From contig NZ_WMFA01000002.1 of NCBI RefSeq assembly GCF_009856445.1, positions 974,529-1,038,528 of the forward strand: 64,000 bases of DNA. Direction: 5' to 3'. This stretch comes from Halobacillus litoralis (GTDB lineage Bacteria > Bacillota > Bacilli > Bacillales > Halobacillaceae). Below are positions 1-8,282 of this stretch, in pieces (within the stretch, counting starts at the first letter, position 1; each line of letters opens with the position of its first letter). The notes beneath the pieces are model-generated. The model saw nothing but the letters and a program-made list of their open reading frames with translations. It searched no databases and was not told the origin of the DNA. A program made the position numbers and the translations under genes.

Positions 1-649
1 TTTCACCTTCAAGGTTTCGGAAGCTCTTCTGCGGCCCGGAAGAACCAAGACTTGTATTCGTTACTGATCCTTCGAAACCATCCACAGACTGCTCTACGGT
101 CTTGAATCCATTGACGATGGTATTATCTCCAACTTCATCATTGGTGGCTAAAGCAAGTTCCACATCCATCCACCTTAGATTATCTTTCATGACAACATTT
201 TGTACTTTTCTCAGTTCCCCTTCAATTTCACCCGACTTTTTGTGAAGCTCCTCAAGCATTTGGATTTCTTCTTCACTGAGAGGTTTCTTTTCCAGGTCTC
301 GAACAGCTGTCCGATAAGTAAACTCACCGATGTCGTGTAAGAATTCTTCCGTCTTATTGAAAGGAAGAAGTGTCAGTGGCAGCTGGCCTACATCTGAACT
401 TGCATCAGAAGAAATCTTCCATATTTCAGCGAGTTGAGGGGATAACCGGTTTCGAGAGTTCATCGCTAAGCTTGAACCGATTTTGTCATGGAGAAGATCG
501 ACATTGTAAGTCAGTTCATGAAATGCCCTTTGATAACTGTTTTCAGCCTGGATCAAGACAGCATTTTTGTCCTGATTTTCTTTATAGCCCCAAATGCCTG
601 CACCAACCGTAGTTAAACTTAGTAATATGATGGCAATCCATTTACCCAT
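1..649 (-). CDS. ypeB: Germination protein YpeB, N-terminal part (cut by window edge)
   Basis: The reading frame opens at 649 and stays open to the left edge, giving the first ~216 residues of a protein that is usually about 450. It begins MGKWIAIILLSLTTVGAG, an uncleaved signal/anchor segment, followed by a charged, helix-rich region; the C-terminal PepSY-type repeats lie outside the window. An AGGAGGTGG ribosome site sits 5 bases before the ATG. The gene starts 11 bases after the sleB stop, the usual sleB-ypeB bicistron. YpeB is known to be needed for SleB assembly and stability in the spore inner membrane/cortex. The call rests on the N-terminal sequence plus the sleB partner. Confidence 0.93.
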   Translation of the reverse strand, partial: MGKWIAIILLSLTTVGAGIWGYKENQDKNAVLIQAENSYQRAFHELTYNVDLLHDKIGSSLAMNSRNRLSPQLAEIWKISSDASSDVGQLPLTLLPFNKTEEFLHDIGEFTYRTAVRDLEKKPLSEEEIQMLEELHKKSGEIEGELRKVQNVVMKDNLRWMDVELALATNDEVGDNTIVNGFKTVEQSVDGFEGSVTNTSLGSSGPQKSFRNLEGE

Positions 650-660
650 ACGCCCACCTC

Positions 661-1518
661 CTATTTACAGAAAATATGTTTGCCGATTTGCTTGATTTGT
701 GGTCTTGTCCAGATCCAGTCCGATGTGGCTGTGTTTGGATTGAAATAGTACAGAGCCTGCCCCGAAGGATCCCATCCATTAATCGCATCCATGACCGCCT
801 CTTTTGCCTGATCATTAGGCTCGAGCCAAATTTGACCATCAGCCACGGCAGTGAAAGCACGTGGTTCAAAAATGACACCAGAAGCATTGTTAGGGAATGA
901 AGCACTCTGGATCCTGTTTAAAATGACAGCGGCTACTGCCACCTGACCGACATATGGCTCTCCGCGGGCTTCGCCGTAAACAGCATTTGCCATTAATTGA
1001 ATGTCGTTTTGTGAATAGCCACTTGGAACATTAACAGCTGTCGGTTCCTTTGGCTGTTGTTGCTGCTGGTTTTGTTGTTGTTGTTGCTGTTGCTGATTTT
1101 GCTGTTTCTGTTGATTCCCTTGTTTGGTTTGCTGGGATTTGGGAGTGCCCCCGTAATGTGTAAAATCATTGCCTTTTCTGATCTGTTCTTTTACGTAACC
1201 TTCATCGTAGTTGCTGGCTTTATTCAGCTTATTTTTTACTTCCTGACCGACGAGTCCGTCAATTTCCAGTCCAAATTCATATTGGAAATTACGAACCGCC
1301 CAGTAGGTTCCCCAACCGAATACTCCATCAATTTCACCGTTGTAAAAACCTAAGTATTGCAACCTGGATTGAAGTTCAATGACATCATCACCTGTGGCCC
1401 CTTGCTGAATGACCTGATTTGAGAAACCTAGGACAGGTTTGACATAGGTCAACTCTGATAAAGGGAAAAGCAACAAGGCTAGACCCATAAAAACGACCAT
1501 CGTCTTCTTCCACACCAT
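661..1518 (-). CDS. sleB: Spore cortex-lytic enzyme SleB
   Basis: Lytic transglycosylase that degrades cortex peptidoglycan containing muramic-delta-lactam during germination. The 285 residues show a signal peptide (about 1-32), a PG_binding_1 domain (about 35-98, ending in GLEIDGLVG), a glutamine-dominated linker (about 129-155), and the Hydrolase_2 catalytic domain (about 170-285). That domain contains ANAVYGEARGEPYVGQ, whose Glu183 is the expected catalytic acid. Length fits the family (~300). The enzyme is exported into the forespore intermembrane space and kept inactive with YpeB, encoded immediately downstream. The poly-Gln linker is long and low-complexity compared with the B. subtilis enzyme. 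The ATG follows an AGGGGTGG ribosome site; a GTG two codons later is possible. No convincing sigma-G promoter was found. Confidence 0.96.
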   Translation of the reverse strand: MVWKKTMVVFMGLALLLFPLSELTYVKPVLGFSNQVIQQGATGDDVIELQSRLQYLGFYNGEIDGVFGWGTYWAVRNFQYEFGLEIDGLVGQEVKNKLNKASNYDEGYVKEQIRKGNDFTHYGGTPKSQQTKQGNQQKQQNQQQQQQQQNQQQQQPKEPTAVNVPSGYSQNDIQLMANAVYGEARGEPYVGQVAVAAVILNRIQSASFPNNASGVIFEPRAFTAVADGQIWLEPNDQAKEAVMDAINGWDPSGQALYYFNPNTATSDWIWTRPQIKQIGKHIFCK

Positions 1519-1648
1519 CCAATATCCACCCCTGACCCAATAGTTTAGTTATAGGGGTAGTTTTTAACAGAACCAAAAGATTATGCATATTTTCATCTCT
1601 CCACTCAGCTACGTATCCTAAGCTTTATGATTCTGGTCTTCAGCGCAT

Positions 1649-1676
1649 AAAAAAAGAACAGCCCTCTGGCTGTTCA
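1649..1676 (-). terminator. Intrinsic terminator of prsW
   Basis: GAACAGCC and GGCTGTTC form an 8-bp stem with a 4-base loop, followed on the minus strand by a run of seven T. The hairpin overlaps the prsW stop codon at 1674-1676. Confidence 0.85.
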
Positions 1677-2357
1677 TGTTTTTAATAATTTTTCATGATG
1701 CTGATTCGCTATTTTAATCTTACGAAGGCCGATAAGCCATAAAATAACCATAAACGGAGTAATCCAATACATCCATGTCATTTCTTTCACAGTAATAATA
1801 TAGTCATAAATGACGTGCAATCCTACGGGAATGACCAACCCTATCGTTAAACACCAGTTTGAACGATTTGTCCTGAACTTAGCTTTCCCCATGTAATATC
1901 CCATAATGACTCCAAAAAGAGCATGTGAGGAGACGGGGAAAACAGCACGCAGAATGGCGATTTCAATACCGTTTTGAAAAATATAGATGATGTTCTCAAT
2001 TGTTGCAAAACCTAAACTGACAGCCACTCCGTAAATGATCCCATCGTAATGATGATCAAAATCAGAATGACGATAGGCTACAAATAACATAAAGAACCAT
2101 TTAAAGAATTCTTCAAGTAAACCAGCAAGAAAAAATGATTTCATCAATGACGAGTGAAATACATTTTCAACTTCGAAAGCATACTGAATGAACATGATAG
2201 GAAAAACCATGATTACGCCTATGATGAACATACGGATAATTAAAGGAAGGGGCTCTAATTCGATCCGTTTACTTAAGTATATAAATGTCATGATGGCCAC
2301 GGCAGGAGATATAGCGGCAGTCAATATGGCCATGTTTCTCAACCCTCTCTCTTTCAT
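1674..2357 (-). CDS. prsW: PrsW family intramembrane protease
   Basis: Polytopic membrane protease (227 residues). In B. subtilis PrsW makes the site-1 cut in the anti-sigma factor RsiW, releasing sigma-W under envelope stress. The sequence shows about seven hydrophobic segments. It has the conserved LLEEFFKWF motif at residues ~80-88, whose adjacent glutamates are required in the family, and a later SSHALFGVIMGYYMG segment with the conserved histidine. It lies just upstream of sleB on the same strand, as in B. subtilis (ypdC/prsW next to sleB-ypeB), but has its own terminator. It is divergent from the asparaginase gene, with about 65 bases between them. rsiW is not in this window, so the substrate is inferred from the family. 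Confidence 0.92.
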   Translation of the reverse strand: MKERGLRNMAILTAAISPAVAIMTFIYLSKRIELEPLPLIIRMFIIGVIMVFPIMFIQYAFEVENVFHSSLMKSFFLAGLLEEFFKWFFMLFVAYRHSDFDHHYDGIIYGVAVSLGFATIENIIYIFQNGIEIAILRAVFPVSSHALFGVIMGYYMGKAKFRTNRSNWCLTIGLVIPVGLHVIYDYIITVKEMTWMYWITPFMVILWLIGLRKIKIANQHHEKLLKT

Positions 2358-2424
2358 TCACCTACGTTTCATCGTATCATGAAGGTATGAGAAAAGGAAC
2401 ATTTGAATGGAAGATGGTGTAAAT

Positions 2425-3393
2425 ATGAAGCGTATACTAGTCATTCACACAGGTGGCACAATATCTATGAAGGAAAACAAAGAAACAGGAGAAGTGAACA
2501 CTTCGTCCAAGCATCCTTTGGATGAGATCTCCACTATGTTGAAAGGGAACACGGTCATTGAAGATGAGATTTTGTTTTACCTCCCTTCTCCCCATATCCG
2601 ACCGGATCACATGTTGAAACTGGGTCGATCCATCCATGAAAAAATGTCCAGAAAAAACTATGATGGCATTGTTATCACTCATGGTACAGATACATTGGAA
2701 GAAACCGCTTATTTTCTAGACTTGTTTTTGCAGACGAGGAAACCTGTAGTCGTTACCGGCGCTATGCGTTCCAGTAATGAAATCGGATCTGATGGTCTGT
2801 ATAACCTTCTCAGTGCGATCAGGGTAGCCAACTGTGATGAAGCACAGGACAAGGGTGTGCTCGTTGTCATGAACGATGAAATTCATACGGCTAAAAACGT
2901 GACTAAAACCAGTACGAGTAATGTAGCAACATTTCAAAGCCCTCAGTATGGTCCAATCGGAATTACAACTAAAACGGAAGTGTTTTTCCACCATAAAATG
3001 ACACGCCGTGATTCTTATCCCATTCAAGACATTAAAAAGCAAGTGGCCCTTATCAAAGCTTACGCAGGTATGGATGGCACTTTGATTGATGCCGTTCGCG
3101 AAAGCAAGGTAGATGGTCTTGTCATCGAGGCTTTAGGGCAAGGGAATTTACCACCAGAAACGGTAGATGCTTTAAAACGGACCCTTCATGATGGCATTCC
3201 GATTGTTCTGGTCTCCCGCTGCTATCAAGGAATTGTGCAGGATACATATGGTTATCCAGGTGGGGGTCGTCAACTGAAGGAAATGGGAATCATCTTTGCT
3301 AATGGACTTACTGGACCAAAAGCCCGTATCAAACTTATGGTTGCACTTGAAATGACCACAAATATGACGGAACTTGAACATATGTTCAGCTAA
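2425..3393 (+). CDS. ansA: L-asparaginase (type I, cytoplasmic)
   Basis: Hydrolyses L-asparagine to aspartate and ammonia. The protein starts MKRILVIHTGGTISM, carrying the N-terminal TGGTIS motif with the nucleophilic Thr. The second signature, GIVITHGTDTLEETAYFL, holds the conserved HGTDT with the second catalytic Thr-Asp. There is no signal peptide, so it is cytoplasmic. Length (322 residues) is normal. The start at 2425 is chosen because homologues begin at this Met; an in-frame ATG at 2407 with an AAAGGA site 8 bases upstream is a real alternative and would add six residues. The gene is single, divergent from prsW and convergent with ypdA. The family is clear; the ansA symbol is by function, and the protein is not a close copy of B. 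subtilis AnsA. Confidence 0.88.
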   Translation: MKRILVIHTGGTISMKENKETGEVNTSSKHPLDEISTMLKGNTVIEDEILFYLPSPHIRPDHMLKLGRSIHEKMSRKNYDGIVITHGTDTLEETAYFLDLFLQTRKPVVVTGAMRSSNEIGSDGLYNLLSAIRVANCDEAQDKGVLVVMNDEIHTAKNVTKTSTSNVATFQSPQYGPIGITTKTEVFFHHKMTRRDSYPIQDIKKQVALIKAYAGMDGTLIDAVRESKVDGLVIEALGQGNLPPETVDALKRTLHDGIPIVLVSRCYQGIVQDTYGYPGGGRQLKEMGIIFANGLTGPKARIKLMVALEMTTNMTELEHMFS

Positions 3394-3423
3394 AAACCGA
3401 TGAAAAATCAATGGATTATACAA

Positions 3424-3464
3424 GAAAGCCTGGAGTCAAAAAAAGAACTCCAGGCTTTTTCTTT
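3424..3464. terminator. Bidirectional terminator between asparaginase and ypdA
   Basis: AAAGCCTGGAGT pairs with ACTCCAGGCTTT around a 10-base A-rich loop. T-rich runs follow on both strands, so it can serve both convergent genes. Confidence 0.85.
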
Positions 3465-3468
3465 ACAT

Positions 3469-4443
3469 TTATTTAGCAGTAAGTGCTTGGGCTATCTTTC
3501 CACCATGGTGACGGCCATTTTCTATGAAGATTTCATTGTTGTTATATCCAGCTGCAATGACACCTGCAATATAGATGCCCTGAATGTTCGTCTCCATCGT
3601 ATCCTCATTAAACGCAGGCCTTCCGGTTTCTTCATCCATCTCTACTCCCATTTTAGTGAGGAACGCATGGTCCGGGCGGTACCCAGTCATAGCAAAAACG
3701 AAATCATTTTCAATTCGTTTTTCCTGCCCCTGACATTCATAGATAACCTCACCCGTGGTAATTTCTTTGACATTCGCACAGAACTCCATATCAATGATGC
3801 CTTTATTGACCAATGCTTCGAATTGTGGCAGAATCCACGGTTTGATACTTTTCGAATAATCTTCTCCACGGTAAAGAACAGTAATGCATGCTCCAGATTT
3901 TTCTAATTCCAGCGCAGCATCGGCCGCGGAATTTTTGCCGCCAATGATGACGACGTTTTTCTTATAATAGGGATGTCCCTCTTTGAAATAGTGCTTAACT
4001 TTTGGTAGATCTTCACCTTTAATATTCATATAATTGGGTTGATCATAATATCCAGTAGCGATGACGATTTGACTTGCCCGGTAACTCTTGGCTTCGCCTT
4101 CTACTCTCTCTGAGTGGACGATAAACCCGTGGTCATTCCGTTCCACTTTTGTTACTTTTTCATACGTATTCACTCGTAAATCTTCTCTTCCTGCGACCGC
4201 TCGGTAATAGGCCAATGCTTCATTGCGGACAGGCTTTTGACGTTCTGTAATGAATGGGATGTTCCCGATCTCAAGCTTTTCACTCGAACTGAAAAACGTC
4301 TGATGTGTAGGGTAATGATAAATCGAATTGACGATATTTCCTTTTTCAATAATAAGCGGCTCTATTCCTTCTTTTTGCAATTCGATGGCTGCACTCATTC
4401 CACATGGCCCACCACCGATAATGATGACTTTTTCTTCTTGCAC
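3469..4443 (-). CDS. ypdA: YpdA, bacillithiol disulfide reductase
   Basis: FAD/NADPH-dependent oxidoreductase of the thioredoxin-reductase-like family that reduces bacillithiol disulfide in low-GC Gram-positives. An N-terminal FAD-binding fold shows KVIIIGGGPCGMSAAIE. A second Rossmann motif, NVVIIGGKNSAADAALEL, lies at ~170-190 for NADPH, and a C-terminal IQGIYIAGVIAAG segment closes the FAD site. The single Cys in GGGPCG is the residue implicated in activity. The GTG at 4443 is chosen as start because AGAGGAG lies 8 bases upstream and homologues begin just before the GGGPCG motif; a longer frame opens at 4479. Neighbouring gudB and prsW/sleB match the B. subtilis ypdA region. Confidence 0.93.
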   Translation of the reverse strand: MQEEKVIIIGGGPCGMSAAIELQKEGIEPLIIEKGNIVNSIYHYPTHQTFFSSSEKLEIGNIPFITERQKPVRNEALAYYRAVAGREDLRVNTYEKVTKVERNDHGFIVHSERVEGEAKSYRASQIVIATGYYDQPNYMNIKGEDLPKVKHYFKEGHPYYKKNVVIIGGKNSAADAALELEKSGACITVLYRGEDYSKSIKPWILPQFEALVNKGIIDMEFCANVKEITTGEVIYECQGQEKRIENDFVFAMTGYRPDHAFLTKMGVEMDEETGRPAFNEDTMETNIQGIYIAGVIAAGYNNNEIFIENGRHHGGKIAQALTAK

Positions 4444-4616
4444 GACCAACACTCCTCTTTCATTCCCGATACAGGTCAATCCTTTAATACCACTTTATCC
4501 ATCTGGTATGGTTTCCACATACAATTTCCCACTATACTTCGTTAGCTTTCATGCGAAGGTTACAATCCGGGGCACTCATATTCTCAACGTGTCCATATAT
4601 GGCGCCTGTTCTTTCA

Positions 4617-4655
4617 TAAAAAATGAATCTCCTACCATAACCATGATAGGAGATT
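4617..4655 (-). terminator. Intrinsic terminator of gudB
   Basis: A stem of about 13 bp (AATCTCCTA..CAT against its near-perfect complement, one mismatch) closes a 4-base loop at 4626-4655. It is followed on the minus strand by a T-rich run. It lies 18 bases past the gudB stop. Confidence 0.85.
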
Positions 4656-4672
4656 GCATTCGTAGAATCAAG

Positions 4673-5953
4673 TTAGATCCATCCACGGAACCTTGAGGCT
4701 TCCGCCATTTTTCTAACTCCGACCATATAAGCGGCAAGTCGCATATCTACACGACGCGTCTCAGCCGTACGATAAACGTTATCAAAGCCTTTAACAATGA
4801 CTTTATGAAGCTTTTCTTCCACTTCTTCTTCTGTCCAATAATAACCCTGGTTGTTTTGGACCCATTCGAAATAGGATACAGTCACTCCACCTGAGGAAGC
4901 TAACACGTCAGGGACAAGTAGAATCCCACGTTCAGAGAGGATTCTTGTAGCGTCCAATGTCGTCGGACCATTGGCTGCTTCTACGACGATGGTTGCTTTT
5001 ATGTTATGGGCATTATCTTCCGTAATCTGATTCTCGATCGCTGCAGGTACGAGAATGTCACAATCAAGCTCCAATAACTGTTCATTTGTAATGGTATTTT
5101 TGAATAGATTTGTGACTGTTCCAAAGCTGTCACGGCGATCTAATAAGTAGTCAATATCAAGTCCATCTGGATCGTGAAGCCCACCGTAGGCGTCTGAAAT
5201 TCCTATCACTTTCGCTCCGCGGTCATGCATGAATTTCGCAAGGAAGCTTCCTGCATTACCGAAGCCCTGGACTACGACTCTGGCCCCTTCTACGTTGATT
5301 CCTTTTTTCTTGGCTGCTTCTTCAATACATATGGTCACACCTTTGGCTGTCGCTGTTTCACGGCCATGTGAACCACCAAGAACCAGAGGCTTTCCTGTAA
5401 TGAATCCAGGATTGTTGAATTCGTCAATCCGGCTGTATTCATCCATCATCCAGGCCATGATTTGAGAGTTTGTAAACACGTCTGGTGCAGGGATGTCTTT
5501 TGTAGGGCCTACAATCTGACTGATGGCACGCACATACCCACGGCTGACTCCTTCAAGCTCACGGAAGGACATTTCGCGCGGATCACATACGATTCCCCCT
5601 TTACCTCCTCCATAAGGAAGATCAACGATTCCTGCTTTCAGACTCATCCAAATAGAGAGCGCTTTTACTTCTTTTTCAGAAACGTTCGGGTGGAAACGGA
5701 CGCCTCCTTTGGTTGGACCAACCGCATCATTATGCTGGGCACGATAGCCTGTGAAGATCTTAATCTGATCATTATCCATACGAACAGGAATTCTTACCGT
5801 CATCATTCTTACAGGTTCTTTCATCAACTCATATACTTCATTAGGATAACCTAATTTATCTAGTGCTTTTTTAACCACCGTCTGAGTGGACTTTAACACA
5901 TCAAGTTTATCGTTATTTTGGTTTGCAGAATCTGTTGGCTTATCGGCTACCAT
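4673..5953 (-). CDS. gudB: NAD-specific glutamate dehydrogenase GudB
   Basis: Interconverts glutamate with 2-oxoglutarate and ammonia. The 426 residues follow the GudB/RocG pattern along the whole length. The glutamate/catalytic segment is GGGKGGIVCDP (about residues 105-115; the Lys is catalytic). PTKDIPAPDVFTN and GKPLVLGGSHGRETATA follow, then the Rossmann motif VVVQGFGNAGSF for NAD. The C-terminus is MAEASRFRGWI. Nothing is inserted in the catalytic region, so it looks like an active enzyme, unlike the duplicated cryptic gudB of laboratory B. subtilis. It has an AGGAGG ribosome site and its own terminator. A TATACT -10 candidate lies at 6006-6011 and a perfect cre site at 6074-6087. Confidence 0.96.
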   Translation of the reverse strand: MVADKPTDSANQNNDKLDVLKSTQTVVKKALDKLGYPNEVYELMKEPVRMMTVRIPVRMDNDQIKIFTGYRAQHNDAVGPTKGGVRFHPNVSEKEVKALSIWMSLKAGIVDLPYGGGKGGIVCDPREMSFRELEGVSRGYVRAISQIVGPTKDIPAPDVFTNSQIMAWMMDEYSRIDEFNNPGFITGKPLVLGGSHGRETATAKGVTICIEEAAKKKGINVEGARVVVQGFGNAGSFLAKFMHDRGAKVIGISDAYGGLHDPDGLDIDYLLDRRDSFGTVTNLFKNTITNEQLLELDCDILVPAAIENQITEDNAHNIKATIVVEAANGPTTLDATRILSERGILLVPDVLASSGGVTVSYFEWVQNNQGYYWTEEEVEEKLHKVIVKGFDNVYRTAETRRVDMRLAAYMVGVRKMAEASRFRGWI

Positions 5954-6073
5954 CCATTTACCTCCTATATCAATCCATTCGATTAGGGCTCGTTCTTCAG
6001 TGATTAGTATACACGTTCACTACTAATTAGGAAAGCTGAATGCGGCTTTTTCTAACCGTTTTCAAAGAAAAAA

Positions 6074-6087
6074 TGTAAACGTTTACA
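6074..6087. promoter_or_regulatory. Catabolite-responsive element (cre) upstream of gudB
   Basis: TGTAAACGTTTACA is a perfect 14-bp palindrome matching the CcpA consensus TGWAANCGNTNWCA at every position. It lies in the 153-bp gap between the ddl stop and the gudB start, about 120 bases before the gudB ATG. That is roughly 80 bases upstream of a start site predicted from the TATACT element. The match is seen; use by CcpA is inferred. Confidence 0.7.
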
Positions 6088-6106
6088 CTTGTGTGGCTTT
6101 ATTTTA

Positions 6107-7027
6107 TTACGATAGCTCTACGAATTTTTGGATAAGGTCGTCATAACTTAAGCCGATTGCCTGAGCAGAATCAGGGAAAAGGCTCGTTGGTGTCATTCCC
6201 GGCAACGTATTCACTTCTAAAATGACCGGCTCTTCATTCTCATTAATAATGAAGTCAACACGCGAATAAACATCACAACCAAGCAGCTGATGAGCCAAGA
6301 CGGCGTCTTGTTGGAGTTGAGCGGTCAACGTTTCACTCACTTTGGCTGGTACGATATGTTCACTGCCTCCAGGTTTATATTTTGAATCAAAATCATAATA
6401 ATCATTCTTAGGAATGATCTCTATTACAGGAAGTGCCTGTTCTTTTCCTTTATACCCCATCACAGGTACGGTTACTTCTCTGCCCTTAACATAATCTTCA
6501 ACTAGAATCATAGAGTCAGAATGTGCAGCCATTTCGATCGCCTGGCGTATATCCTGTTCTTTTTTGACGATAGTTAAACCTAAAGTAGAACCTTCTTGAT
6601 TCGGTTTTATGACGAATGGGAGAGTGAACGTCCGTTTGATTTCATCTTCAATCACGGTAAATTGACCGTGGTCTGTAACATCAAACACTTCACTTTTCGC
6701 TGTGTGTAAACCATTCAAGGAAAAGATCTGCTTGGACTTCGCTTTGTCCATGGCTAGGGCTGAAGCTAAAACTCCCGAACCGACATAAGGTATGCCGAGC
6801 ATATCTAGAAGCCCTTGAATCTTTCCGTCTTCACCAAAACGTCCATGCAGCCCGATGAAAACCAAGTCCACATCCAACTTCAGTACTTCTTCCATTTTTT
6901 CAGGAGAAAAGTCGATCGGCGTAACCTCGTGTCCCTTGTTCTCTAACGCTTTAATGATTCCCTTTCCAGTTGAGAGAGAAACTTCTCGTTCCCCTGATGT
7001 ACCACCATATAAAACCGCAATCTTCAT
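6107..7027 (-). CDS. ddl: D-alanine--D-alanine ligase
   Basis: ATP-grasp enzyme joining two D-Ala for peptidoglycan precursors. The protein begins MKIAVLYGGTSGEREVSL, typical of Ddl. It has the ATP-binding FVIKPNQEGSTLGLTIVK segment and the C-terminal metal/ATP site ILEVNTLPGMTPTSLFP. At 306 residues it is of the short (DdlB-like) type, shorter than the 354-residue B. subtilis Ddl. The residue linked to D-Ala-D-Ala versus D-lactate specificity cannot be judged without an alignment. It is a single gene on the minus strand, with the ribosome site reading GGAGTG. No terminator is visible before gudB. Confidence 0.94.
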   Translation of the reverse strand: MKIAVLYGGTSGEREVSLSTGKGIIKALENKGHEVTPIDFSPEKMEEVLKLDVDLVFIGLHGRFGEDGKIQGLLDMLGIPYVGSGVLASALAMDKAKSKQIFSLNGLHTAKSEVFDVTDHGQFTVIEDEIKRTFTLPFVIKPNQEGSTLGLTIVKKEQDIRQAIEMAAHSDSMILVEDYVKGREVTVPVMGYKGKEQALPVIEIIPKNDYYDFDSKYKPGGSEHIVPAKVSETLTAQLQQDAVLAHQLLGCDVYSRVDFIINENEEPVILEVNTLPGMTPTSLFPDSAQAIGLSYDDLIQKFVELS

Positions 7028-7324
7028 TTGTTACACTCCATTTCATAGACCACTAAATAATAATTAACTTACACCAACTCTTATCTTAACATGTTCCCTT
7101 ACAAGCTTCTATTTAAAAATACACTGAATTATTTTATATCCCTAAGCCTCCAACTCCAACATTCGCTCCAATGAAAGTAGAAGCGTTTTTGAGGTTCATT
7201 GCTAAAGTCAGGATCAGGAGTGGTTGGAAAGCAAACGGTTTTTCGGAGTCCCTGGATCCACGCAAACATCTCGAAACAGATGTCCGGATAGCGAAAAAAA
7301 CGTACCAGTGACATCGATATGCCA
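7028..7324. other. Intergenic region with possible decayed repeat
   Basis: No convincing gene. Positions ~7196-7300 contain AGTGGTTGGAAAGC and AACATCTCGAAACAG. These resemble the arms of the inverted-repeat elements at 53.2 kb and 18.6 kb, so this may be an eroded copy. Overlapping open frames here have no ribosome site and look like chance. Confidence 0.3.
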
Positions 7325-7359
7325 TAAAAAAAGAACGACTCTTATGAAGCGTCGCTCTT
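7325..7359 (-). terminator. Intrinsic terminator of ypbH
   Basis: AGAGCGAC pairs with GTCGTTCT (one G-T) around an 11-base loop, then seven T on the minus strand. It lies 6 bases past the ypbH stop. Confidence 0.8.
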
Positions 7360-7364
7360 GCAGT

Positions 7365-7946
7365 TTATGAAAAATGTTTATAGATGGTTCGACATGCATC
7401 TTTGTCCATGATTTGTTTTCCATATTCAATCAAGCGGTGAGAGGTCGCTGCTGTAGCGGAAGCGAACTCAGATAATAGCGCAATCACTTGATCTTGATCT
7501 AAATGGAAGATATCTTCATCTTCAAGAAGCATATAATAAGAATCATGATAGAAGAAAACACTGCCTCCGGTTACATCAAGCTGATACAGCTGGTGCCCTG
7601 CCCGGATGACATGTTCGAAGTCTTCAAAGGAGAACATCATTTCTTTACTTTCATCCAAAGTGACCTTCATTTCAATGTAATCTTCATCGTCTTCTATATC
7701 GGCGGGCTCTGTTTTCGTTACGACGACTAACATGCCTTGCGCTTGCAGGAGATATACCTGCACCAACAGGACACCTGACAGTTCGACACCCAGTTCGATG
7801 CCTGCATCATACATCATATCACTGAAAATACGATGCACTCTAGGTAAATCACTCCAAAGCTCCTCACGAGACAACCCCCGATCCATCAGATCATCAAACG
7901 TAAGGAAGATCTTAAATTTCTCATTCGTCATTCTTTCCACTCGCAC
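7365..7946 (-). CDS. ypbH: MecA-family adaptor protein YpbH (MecB)
   Basis: Adaptor of the MecA family that links substrates to the ClpC-ClpP protease. The frame begins VRVERMTNEKFKIFLTFDDL, followed by the MecA-like region RGLSREELW and a C-terminal domain from about residue 110 (LDVTGGSVFFYHDSYYMLL). It aligns with B. subtilis YpbH through most of its 193 residues. The acidic stretch EPADIEDDEDYIE (about 80-93) separates the N- and C-terminal domains, as in MecA. The start is a GTG at 7946 with GGGGGG seven bases upstream. It is monocistronic with its own terminator. Which substrates it delivers cannot be seen from sequence. Confidence 0.9.
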   Translation of the reverse strand: MRVERMTNEKFKIFLTFDDLMDRGLSREELWSDLPRVHRIFSDMMYDAGIELGVELSGVLLVQVYLLQAQGMLVVVTKTEPADIEDDEDYIEMKVTLDESKEMMFSFEDFEHVIRAGHQLYQLDVTGGSVFFYHDSYYMLLEDEDIFHLDQDQVIALLSEFASATAATSHRLIEYGKQIMDKDACRTIYKHFS

Positions 7947-8282
7947 ATGATCGCCCCCCTGTCACGATGTGTTATCTATATCTTATGATGACTGATGCGA
8001 TTATGGCACCTTTTTTCAAATTATATCTAACGATTTGGGCGTGGGCAAACATTTTCCGCCGCCAAATCAATCATTATGTAATGAACCCTCCTCTCAACAG
8101 GCTCATATAATTGACCACCAACTCTTGTAAATGCAGTCATAATGGCTTCTTCTGTTATGAGGGTAGGCTTAGAACGACGACAGAACACGCGTTTTCCCAC
8201 GTTAATAATGGAACGGCCCCTTTTAACAAGGTACCGTTCCATTATTAAGCCTGCATTCAGTTTCTGTTGTAAATACTGACCG
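7947..8282. other. Intergenic region with long hairpin and doubtful small ORF
   Basis: The stretch separates ypbH from the B12-binding regulator. It holds the 15-bp-stem hairpin described at 8202-8248. A 71-codon minus-strand frame (8027-8242) has its start inside that hairpin and no ribosome site, and I do not recognise its product. A strong GAGAGGAGGG is present at about 8090, but the nearest ATG (11-12 bases on) opens only 15 codons. I cannot support a gene here. Confidence 0.4.
8202..8248. repeat. Perfect 15-bp inverted repeat (hairpin)
   Basis: TTAATAATGGAACGG at 8202-8216 is exactly complementary to 8234-8248. The 17-base loop can itself form a short CCTT/AAGG stem. There is no T run on either side, so it is not a standard intrinsic terminator. 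It sits 35 bases past the stop of the B12-binding MerR gene. It could be a transcript-stabilising hairpin, an operator, or the relic of a mobile element end. Confidence 0.55.

Noticed and set aside
3374..3387. TGAACATATGTTCA, resembling a LexA/SOS box
   Set aside because: It lies in the last codons of the asparaginase gene, away from any promoter, and its outer bases differ from the CGAAC-N4-GTTCG consensus.
7129..7429. Three overlapping short frames upstream of ypbH terminator
   Set aside because: They overlap each other, the terminator and the ypbH end, and lack start signals; the sequence is better explained as an eroded repeat.
8027..8242. 71-codon minus-strand frame
   Set aside because: Its start codon lies in a hairpin stem, no ribosome site precedes it, and no family is recognisable; treated as unassigned intergenic sequence.
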